The notes under the pieces were generated by a model. The model was not told where the DNA came from. It made no database searches and saw nothing but the letters and a program-made list of their open reading frames with translations. From Nematostella vectensis (taxonomy: Eukaryota; Cnidaria; Anthozoa; Actiniaria; Edwardsiidae), in assembly GCF_932526225.1 (NCBI RefSeq), contig NC_064042.1, forward strand, positions 2,029,001-2,093,000: a stretch of DNA of 64,000 nucleotides, read 5' to 3'. Within the stretch, counting starts at the first letter, position 1. Each line of letters starts with the position of its first letter. The position numbers and the translations under genes were made by a program. Positions 56,201 through 64,000 of the stretch are shown here, one piece after another.

Positions 56201-59200
56201 TCTGTGGAAGGTGTATAAAGAAAATGGATCATCATTGTCCATGGTAATTTCTTTTATGAAATGGCACATTACCAGTGAAGAAAAAGAAATGACAATTATC
56301 TGCTTATATTTCACTGATCTGATTAAAATGTCCTGTGGTTATATCTTTTTAACTCATTTTGTTGAGTACCCTGAATGTGTACTTACTTGTTCCGGTGAAC
56401 TCTCATACTTTCCAATACTAAACTGCTTTCTGATATCTGTCATTCAAACTTTTAGGCCAGCTTCACCACTCTTATCAATTCTACAAATTTGACTTGCTTG
56501 TTTCTTATGCAGGATAAATAATTGTGTTGGAGAAAATAATCAGAAGTATTTTGTTCTATTTTTATTTTATACAGGTAAGCTGACAACAAATACCATTCTT
56601 TATTTCACTAGAAATAAGTTGAGTGAAAAAACTTAAGTGGCCAGGATTACACTGTATTACCTAAAAAAAATCTTTGTGAATTAGTCCTTGGTTAGGCTTT
56701 ATTTCCAGTTTCAAAATTTTGAAACCGGTTACACACAGGCTGAGTCCACGGTTCAACAAACGTTTTCCTGTTAAGTACCATTTTTTCGTGGATGTATGGA
56801 TTGTGGGTGATCCTAAATAGAATATTGGCTTTGCACAAACAGTTCTTAATCAACTTTAACAAAAGATCTTTTGGTAAAGCCCAAAATCTTGTAAAAACAT
56901 GTAAAAACAACTTGTAAAAACATGGTGGTAGCATGTACCTGGTAAAGGCTGTCAGCTATAGACCAAAAGAATTAGCACTCACTCACTAACCGGGTTCCCT
57001 GTGCTTGGGATAGCTGATGATGACTGGGGTCTGGTAGGAGTTCCTGTGACGTCACCAACTTTTACCAACCACAGGAATCCTGATCAGTATTCCCTTTAAG
57101 AATTCCTTGGATAATAAGGCTGGTTCCAAATTTCTGTGAAAAAACACCTTGAAGTAGAGATAGCTCGGAACTTGAAATAATATATACGGTGAAAATCACC
57201 AAGAAAAAGTCTGCAAAAACATCTTAACCGTGTCTTGGTTTTGTGTACTTGACTCTAGGGGTCCTCTCCGTTTATGCCGTTATACTGACTGCAGTCTCCT
57301 GGACACACAAATGTTTGGGGTGTAGTAAAGAATACGACCAGCGAACTAGATAGTAAGTAAACCATAGTTAACTCCCACAATTTTCGAAATGTTGTATGAT
57401 TTAAGAATAAAAAAATAAGTGTCACGAAAGTAAACATTAAATGGAGCTTTAGTTATTCACATTATTAGCTATGAAAACAGAGAAGGGGTTATCCAAGGTA
57501 TGTGATGACAAGAATCGTGATTTCAATACTTGGAACACAACATCTGGTCTGCATACCATATCAATAAATACTAAATGCTAAAGAATAGTTGAAGATGAAT
57601 TCCTCTATGGTTACAGGACAGACAAAAGTCACATAAATAACAAATTCCATGCACATACAAGCGAGAATCTCCGGGAGCTTAGAATAAAAAAGGCAAAAAA
57701 AAGGAGAATTCTTCTGGTTTTTCTGATAATTGAGAACAGCTCACCCTAAACGGAGGATTGCGCTGTATTTATGCGTCCTTAGTGCCTATGTCCAGCGGGC
57801 ACAGTTGAATTCCAAACTGGATTATTGTGCTCAGGTTAGCCACTCGCCTGCTCAACTTAGGAAGTTTTCCAAAATTTGGTGATCGTATGGAGAAAGTTGT
57901 TGTTTTGCCCCTATCGAAATCTGTACTGAAATATCACACCTGCAGAATTTCCCTCAGAGCCTCTGCCACCCACCATGTTGTCATCCTAGCAAAGTACCAA
58001 GTGTGAGAAAGCATCCATTTTGTCACCCTAGCAAAGTACCAAGTGCGAATCTCGGCTAATTTGGGAAAGCTGTGGTTATATTTCGCAGATTGAATTCGGT
58101 TAATAAAGCATTAGATTGTGTAGCTCCAGAAAATATCCACCCCCCCCCCCCCATTGAGGGGATAGGAAATTTCGGGGGGGGGGGGTTCAAATGCCCAGGA
58201 ATTTCCAGAGGGGGTTTGGTGTAAAATGCCCTAATTACTGTATTTATTTTTTTCCAGGGGGCTGGAAATTCCAGAGGGTGGGGGTAAGTCATACCTCCGG
58301 CCACTCAATAAGGGGGGGAATGGATATTTTCTGGAACTACACATTTTATTTTTAGTTGGTTAGATTGAGATCTCTTCTCAAAATCTAGCTTCCAATATTG
58401 GTCGAAACAATAGCAGAGGTGTGGCTGCCAAGATCTCTTTGCTCTGTGTTTGGGAATCATGTTAAAAATTCCTATAATTACGGAAATAATATTGTTCATT
58501 TTTTCAGTATTTATACCATAATCCTGATGGTCGAGTCCTGTCTGTTTGGGCTGTTCGTCTTGGCCATGATGTGTGATCAGGTATATACCTTAAAGGAGGT
58601 TTGACATTCCGACCCCTCTCTACAGCGAGTACCGTAAATGCTCATTTTAGTGCCCAGATTGCTTCTAATCCTCTGTACAGCAAGTACCGTAAATGCTTAT
58701 TTTAGTGCTCAGATTGCTTCCAATCCTCTGTACAGCAAGTACCGTAAATGCTTATTTTAGTGCTCAGATTGCTTCCAATCCTCTGTACAGCAAATACCGT
58801 AAATGCTTATTTTAGTGCTCAGATTGCTTCCAATCCTCTGTACAGCGAGTACCGTAAATGCTTATTTTAGTGCTCAGATTGCTTCCAATCCTCTGTACAG
58901 CAAGTACCGTAAATGCTTATTTTAGTGCTCAGATTGCTTCCAATCCTCTGTACAGCAAGTACCGTAAATGCTTATTTTAGTGCTCAGATTGCTTCCAATC
59001 CTCTGTACAGCAAGTACCGTAAATGCTTATTTTAGTGCTCAGATTGCTTCCAATCCTCTGTACAGCAAATACCGTAAATGCTTATTTTAGTGCTCAGATT
59101 GCTTCCAATCCTCTGTACAGCGAGTACCGTAAATGCTTATTTTAGTGCTCAGATTGCTTCCAATCCTCTGTACAGTAAGTACCGTAAATGCTTATTTTAG

Positions 59201-62200
59201 TGCCCAGATTGCTTCCAATCCTCTGTACAGCAAGTACCGTAAATGCTTATTTTAGTGCTCAGATTGCTTCCAATCCTCTGTACAGCAAGTACCGTAAATG
59301 CTTATTTTAGTGCTCAGATTGCTTCCAATTCTCTCTACGGCAAGTACCGTAAATGCTTATTTTAGTGCCCAGATTGCTTCCAATCCTCTGTACAGCAAGT
59401 ACCGTAAATGCTTATTTTAGTGCCCAGATTGCTTCCAATTCTCTCTACAGCAAGTACCGTAAATGCTTATTTTAGTGCTCAGATTGCTTCCAATCCTCTG
59501 TACAGCAAGTACCGTAAATGCTTATTTTAGTGCTCAGATTGCTTCCAATCCTCTGTACAGCAAGTACCGTAAATGCTCATTTTAGTGCTCAGATTGCTTC
59601 CAATCCTCTGTACAGCAAGTACCGTAAATTCTTATTTTAGTGCTCAGATTGCTTCCAATCCTCTCTACAGCAAGTACCGTAAATGCTTATTTTAGTGCCC
59701 AGATTGCTTCCAATCCTCTGTACAGCAAGTACCGTAAATGCTTATTTTAGTGCCCAGATTGCTTCCAATCCTCTGTACAGCAAGTACCGTAAATGCTTAT
59801 TTTAGTGCTCAGATTGCTTCCAATCCTCTCTACAGCAAGTACCGTAAATGCTTATTTCAGTGCTCAGATTGCTTCCAATCCTCTGTACAGCAAGTACCGT
59901 AAATGCTTATTTTAGTGCTCAGATTGCTTCCAATCCTCTGTACAGCGAGTACCGTAAATGCTTATTTTAGTGCTCAGATTGCTTCCAATCCTCTGTACAG
60001 CAAGTACCGTAAATGCTTATTTTAGTGCTCAGATTGCTTCCAATCCTCTGTACAGCAAGTACCGTAAATGCTTATTTTAGTGCTCAGATTGCTTCCAATC
60101 CTCTGTACAGCAAGTACCGTAAATGCTTATTTTAGTGCTCAGATTGCTTCCAATCCTCTGTACAGCAAGTACCGTAAATGCTTATTTTAGTGCTCAGCCT
60201 GCTTCAAATAATCGCCTTCCCCAGAGGCACGAAATTTTGAAGATTGGAGCCCCTCCCAAAAATGAAAAATGACCAAACTCGAGGCTTTCACCAACTATTA
60301 GTTTTTCTTGTCTATTATCAAACACTATTTATTATAGGAATTATTGTGAATTTTCTTACTGTTTAGCTTGATTTCTTTTTTTAATTAGACATTACAATTA
60401 TTCATATAAAGATCTCAAGTATAAACTTTGTGGAAAGCGCCCCAACACAACTCAAAAGATTTTTAATAGGCGTCCAGGCGCTGAAACGAGCATTTAGGCA
60501 ATTTTAGGGAACACGATATCAAGGGCGCCATATACTAACTAGTCTTTTTTTTTTTTTTTTAATAAAAGCAAAAGAAAACTCAAAGCCTTGGTATACACCT
60601 ATTTCAATTAAGGTTGACTATAAGAAAATGGAAAATAATAAATGCCAAACACCAATTGTTAGGGAAATCAAGTCTTGTATCTGTTAATGGCATTCAGTAA
60701 GGCTAAATTAAGTTTGTAGCGAGGTCCTTGTAATGAATTAACGAATTTTAAATACAATGAAACATTATTATTGGCCAAACTTTGTCCCATTTTCCATTCT
60801 CTTATCGTCAAACTTTTTTGAAATAGGTGTATACGCTATGCCTCCCTCGCAGGCGTTTTAGGCAGGCGTCGCTCGCTCCCCCAGCGACGCCTTCCTAAAA
60901 ATGCTTGCGAGGGGGGCTATATACGGTAAAGCTTTAGTTTTTTACCCCGGCATGGCCTCACTCTCGGTTAGTAAGTAGCTAGCTTCCATTTTGTTTCCAT
61001 CACAGTTTTCTTCCATACTGAGTGACCTAACAGCAGTGGAGAATGTGCAACGTCAGATCCGAGCCAATCGGAAACCGCGGTCCGCACTCATGGCCGAGGT
61101 GTTCGGCAGAGGTAAAACGCGTCGCTTTTGGTGCCCGTGGACTTACATGGATTCTTCCCTTACAGGGCGCCCCTTGGTGGAGTTGTTTTCTTGGACTGAG
61201 ATATGTTCTTTTGATTAGTGTTGTACCTGGGCCGAGCTGTTGTTCCTGGGCAGGGAGGTGTTTCAGGATGGAGGGGGTGTTCTATTTTGAGTAGCGGATG
61301 GTTATCACTGGACAGAGAGGTGTTCCTGATCGAGGGGTTCTTCCTGGACAGAGAGGTGTTCCTGGTCGAGGGGTTCTTCCTGGACAGAGAGGTGTTCCTG
61401 GTCGAGGGGTTCTTCCTGCACAGAGAGGTGTTCCTGGCCGAGGGGTTCTTCCTGGACAGAGAGGTGTTCCTGGCCGAGGGGTTCTTCCTGGACAGAGAGG
61501 TGTTCCTGGTCGAGGGGTTCTTCCTGCACAGAGAGGTGTTTGTGGTTGAGGGGTTCTTCCTGGAAAGAGAGGTGTTACTGGTCGAGGGGTTCTTCCTGGA
61601 CAGAGAGGTGTTTCTGGTCAAGGGGTTCTTCCTGGAAAGAGAGGTGTTACTGGTCGAGGGGTTCTTCCTGCACAGAGAGGTGTTTGTGGTCGAAGGGTTC
61701 TTCCTGGAAAGAGAGGTGTTACTGGTCGAGGGGTTCTTCCTGGACAGAGAGGTGTTTCTGGTCAAGGGGTTCTTCCTGGACAGAGAGGTGTTTCTGGTCA
61801 AGGGGTTCTTCCTGGAAAGAGAGGTGTTACTGGTCGAGGGGTTCTTCCTGCACAGAGAGGTGTTTGTGGTCGAAGGGTTCTTCCTGGAAAGAGAGGTGTT
61901 ACTGGTCGAGGGGTTCTTCCTGGACAGAGAGGTGTTTCTGGTCAAGGGGTTCTTCCTGGACAGAGAGGTGTTCCTGGTCGAGGGGTTCTTCCTGCACAGA
62001 GAGGTGTTTGTGGTCGAGGGGTTCTTCCTGGACAGAGAGGTGTTTCTGGTCGAGGGGTTCTTCCTGGACAGAGAGGTGTTTCTGGTCGAGGGGTTCTTCC
62101 TGGACAGAGAGGTGTTCCTGGTCGAGGGGTTCTTCCTGGACAGAGAGGTGTTTCTGGTCGAAAGGTTCTTCCTGGACAGAGAGGTGTTTCTGGTCGAGGG

Positions 62201-63910
62201 GTTCTTCCTGGACAGAGAGGTGTTTCTGGTCGAGGGGTGCTTCCTGGACAGAGAGGTGTTCCTGGTCGAGGGGTTCTCCCTGGACAGAGAGGTGTTTCTG
62301 GTCAAGGGGTTCTTCCTGGACAGAGAGGTGTTTCTGGTCAAGGGGTTCTTCCTGGACAGAGAGGTGTTTCTGGTCAAGGTGTTCTTCCTGGACAGAGAGG
62401 TGTTCCTGGTCGAGGGGTTCTTCCTGCACAGAGAGGTGTTTGTGGTCGAGGGGTTCTTCCTGGACAGAGAGGTGTTTCTGGTCGAGGGGTTCTTCCTGGA
62501 CAGAGAGGTGTTTCTGGTCGAGGGGTTCTTCCTGGACAGAGAGGTGTTCCTGGTCGAGGGGTTCTTCCTGGACAGAGAGGTGTTTCTGGTCGAAAGGTTC
62601 TTCCTGGACAGAGAGGTGTTTCTGGTCGAGGGGTTCTTCCTGGACAGAGAGGTGTTTCTGGTCGAGGGGTGCTTCCTGGACAGAGAGGTGTTCCTGGTCG
62701 AGGGGTTCTCCCTGGACAGAGAGGTGTTTCTGGTCAAGGGGTTCTTCCTGGACAGAGAGGTGTTTCTGGTCAAGGGGTTCTTCCTGGACAGAGAGGTGTT
62801 TCTGGTCAAGGGGTTCTTCCTGGACAGAGAGGTGTTCCTGGTCGAGGGGTTCTTCCTGCACAGAGAGGTGTTTGTGGTCGAGGGGTTCTTCCTGGAAAGA
62901 GAGGTGTTTGTGGTCGAGGGGTTCTTCCTAGACAGAGAGGTGTTTGTGGTCGAGGGGTTCTTCCTGGACAGAGAGGTGTTACTGGTCGAGGGGTTCTTCC
63001 TGGACAGAGAGGTGTTTGTGGTCAAGGGGTTCTTCCTGGACAGAGAGGTGTTTCTGGTCGAGGGGTTCTCCCTGGACAGAGAGGTGTTTCTGGTCAAGGG
63101 GTTCTTCCTGGACAGAGAGGTGTTTCTGGTCAAGGGGTTCTTCCTGGACAGAGAGGTGTTCCTGGTCGAGGGGTTCTTCCTGCACAGAGAGGTGTTTGTG
63201 GTCGAGGGGTTCTTCCTGGAAAGAGAGGTGTTACTGGTCGAGGGGTTCTTCCTGGACAGAGAGGTGTTTGTGGTCGAGGGGTTCTTCCTGGACAGAGAGG
63301 TGTTTCTGGTCGAGGGGTTCTTCCTGGACAGAGAGGTGTTTCTGGTCGAGGGGTTCTTCCTGGACAGAGAGGTGTTCCTGGTCGAGGGGTTCTTCCTGGA
63401 AAGAGAGGTGTTCTTGGTCGAGGGGTTCTTCCTGGACAGAGAGGTGTTTCTGGTCGAGGGGTTCTTCCTGGAAAGAGAGGTGTTCCTGGCCCGAGAGGTT
63501 CCTGAGCAAGGTGTTTCAGGATGGAGGGGTGTTATTTTAAGCAATGTGGTCCTTTGCCAAGGAGTATTTCTGAACAAAGGTGGTTTCTTGACTGAGGAGT
63601 GGTCAGGCTGTTATCTGCCATTTCGGCAAAGCTGTGCATTGTTTATTTACATTCTCATCTTGTTTTGTAATATTGTATGGGTAGTTGTCTATATTCTCTC
63701 AACGTTGACATGCCATCAATAAATTTCTCCTTTCCTAGCTAGCTAGACTAATTTTATTTGGAGATTCGAGCTATGGAGATTCAACTGTGTTTAAGATATA
63801 TCTAGCTTTGTTTTTTTTTTCCAGGAAGCTACTTTCTGTGGTTCTGTCCATGTACTTCGCCTCCACCCTCTCAGAACGGAGCACGATCGCCCGACCGGTT
63901 CTACGTCTAA
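47285..63910 (+). CDS. DHHC-type protein S-acyltransferase (palmitoyltransferase), ten exons, 270 aa
   Basis: Exons: 47285-47403, 48718-48806, 55177-55247, 55714-55781, 56199-56243, 56513-56574, 57259-57352, 58508-58580, 61006-61111, 63825-63910. They total 813 nt, all in phase, ending in TAA. TM1 is about residues 9-34 and TM2 about 45-65. The DPG motif is 68-70. A cysteine-rich domain spans 101-135 (CTRC, HHCRICGRC, MDHHCPW), with DHHC at 126-129 and catalytic Cys129. TM3 is about 142-166 and TM4 about 184-205. SDLTAVE (213-219) occupies the place of the TTxE motif. It palmitoylates cytosolic cysteines of substrate proteins, usually at Golgi or plasma membrane. The DPGVVPLP segment is distinctive, but I do not assign a subfamily. 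Intron 4 has a GC donor (AG|GCTAGT). Confidence 0.9.
47404..48717 (+). other. Intron 1 of the DHHC gene
   Basis: AT-rich intron, GTAACC to TTTCAG. No repeats or genes are recognised in it. Confidence 0.6.
48819..49375. repeat. 16-bp minisatellite in intron 2 of the DHHC gene (about 34 copies)
   Basis: Unit GATATGTAGCCTACCA. It begins 12 bp after the exon 2 donor. The final units merge into the 50-bp array through a shared GATATGTGGCCT segment. Confidence 0.9.
49376..53655. repeat. 50-bp minisatellite in intron 2 of the DHHC gene (about 85 copies)
   Basis: Unit: GATATGTGGCATGTTGTTTG followed by AGCAATTCCTGTCCATTGTA and AACCCTAACA. Variants (CCTACC, TTTCCAG, TGCTTG, GTCG) recur in order, giving a 700-bp higher-order repeat (51161 onward against 51861 onward) and a 400-bp one (49821 against 50221). 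Confidence 0.93.
53656..54208. other. Non-repeat island between two 50-bp arrays
   Basis: About 550 bp of intron 2 without tandem repeats. Short frames at 53901-54200 show no recognisable protein. Confidence 0.5.
54209..54856. repeat. 50-bp minisatellite, second block (about 13 diverged copies)
   Basis: Same unit as 49376-53655 but more diverged (CATGTCCAGTG, CTGACCAG variants), consistent with an older array edge. Confidence 0.88.
54857..55176. other. Intron 2, exon-3 side
   Basis: Unique intron ending in a strong polypyrimidine tract and TTTCAG acceptor. No gene is seen. Confidence 0.5.
55248..58507 (+). other. Introns 3-7 of the DHHC gene
   Basis: Intron 3 55248-55713; intron 4 55782-56198 (GC-AG); intron 5 56244-56512; intron 6 56575-57258; intron 7 57353-58507. 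Apart from the MITE in intron 7 and a short direct repeat (CCTAGCAAAGTACCAAGTG at about 57987 and 58026), nothing else is recognised. Confidence 0.6.
58117..58343. mobile_element. MITE in intron 7 of the DHHC gene
   Basis: Ends TGTGTAGCTCCAGAAAATA and its near-complement (TATTTTCTGGAACTACACA), followed inward by opposed C and G tracts. 227 bp, non-coding; further internal inverted CCAGGAATTTCCAGAG-like segments. Confidence 0.6.
58613..60195. repeat. 55-bp minisatellite in intron 8 of the DHHC gene (about 29 copies)
   Basis: Unit: CAGCAAGTACCGTAAATGCT, then TATTTTAGTGCTCAGATTGC, then TTCCAATCCTCTGTA. Very homogeneous. It starts about 30 bp after exon 8. Confidence 0.93.
60196..61005. other. 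Rest of intron 8, with a TA-flanked MITE
   Basis: Unique sequence plus the inverted-repeat element at 60591-60834, ending at the CACAG acceptor of exon 9. Confidence 0.5.
60591..60834. mobile_element. Inverted-repeat MITE (Tc1/mariner-like ends)
   Basis: GTATACACCTATTTCAA at the left and TTGAAATAGGTGTATAC at the right, with inverted homology continuing about 50 bp inward. TA at each end fits a TA target duplication. Non-coding. Confidence 0.6.
61310..63490. repeat. 36-bp minisatellite in intron 9 of the DHHC gene (about 60 copies)
   Basis: Unit: CTGGTCGAGGGGTTCTTCCT followed by GGACAGAGAGGTGTTT. Because 36 is a multiple of 3, frames stay open for up to 834 residues on the plus strand and 805 on the minus strand. 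Rare variants (GGTGCTTCC, GAAAGGTTC) recur exactly 432 bp apart, showing a 12-unit higher-order repeat. Exon 9's normal donor precedes it, and reading through the donor meets a stop at 61216-61218. Confidence 0.93.
63491..63824. other. Intron 9 remainder
   Basis: Unique sequence ending in a long polypyrimidine tract and CCAG acceptor. No gene is seen. Confidence 0.5.
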
Positions 63911-64000
63911 AGCACCGTGTCTTCTCATAGCTTCTAAGTCTAGATGAACGTGTCTTCAGGTCGCGTCTACGTCTAGAGCACCGTGTCTTCTCACCGCTTC
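63900..64000. repeat. Start of a 66-bp tandem repeat over the DHHC stop codon
   Basis: TCTACGTCTAAAGCACCGTG at 63900 recurs with one change at 63966. The repeat includes the last codons and stop of the gene, and continues beyond the window. Confidence 0.6.

Noticed and set aside
58305-58604. Independent small gene around DHHC exon 8
   Set aside because: The frame is intron sequence running into exon 8; phase and acceptor show that only 58508-58580 is coding.
61218-63722. 834-residue plus-strand and 805-residue minus-strand frames as genes
   Set aside because: Both cover the same 36-bp intronic array between DHHC exons 9 and 10, whose splice sites and phases fit perfectly.

Overview
The window looks like nuclear DNA of an invertebrate animal, most likely a cnidarian (inference). 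The evidence is GT-AG spliced multi-exon genes, a full-length Van Gogh/Strabismus planar-polarity protein, a DHHC S-acyltransferase, a cluster of secreted PAN plus fibrinogen-domain genes, a Ngaro-type tyrosine-recombinase retrotransposon, LINE and BEL/Pao remnants, many MITEs, and tandem hammerhead ribozymes arranged as a retrozyme. There are no bacterial-style operons and no CRISPR arrays.

Bases 1-41,200 hold a tandem segmental duplication of a minus-strand gene with four coding exons: signal peptide and PAN/Apple domain; start of a fibrinogen-related domain (FReD); middle of the FReD; end of the FReD. Unit 0 shows only its first exon (6761-7070). Unit A (10344-19139) has a nonsense codon in exon 1. 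Unit B (22217-34613) is open throughout and predicts a 320-residue secreted protein. Unit C (38623-40401) is a pseudogene. Introns and spacers carry expanded minisatellites (18, 33 and 41 bp units), LINE fragments, a palindromic MITE with 9-bp target duplications, a foldback element, and unit-specific insertions whose empty sites can be read in sister units.

The most unusual element is a 353-nt hammerhead-ribozyme unit, present as about 1.4 monomers, in the 5' flank of exon 1 in units 0 and A and absent from unit B. A complete Ngaro element (1382-6223) sits in intron 1 of unit 0, with split direct repeats, no target-site duplication and an exact empty site in unit A. A decayed patch (8740-9650) contains fragments resembling a transposon or virus-like integrase C-terminus and an SF1 helicase C-terminus.

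Bases 41,177-41,665 are the 3' end of a BEL/Pao LTR element. From 41,700 the DNA is largely single-copy. It holds a single-exon Vang gene on the minus strand (44317-45819) and, divergently transcribed, a ten-exon DHHC palmitoyltransferase gene (47285-63910) that splices in frame to 270 residues and has a GC-AG intron 4. Three of its introns are dominated by private minisatellites: 16 and 50 bp in intron 2, 55 bp in intron 8, 36 bp in intron 9. Long reading frames in the 36-, 33- and 18-bp arrays exist because those periods are multiples of three, and they are not treated as genes.
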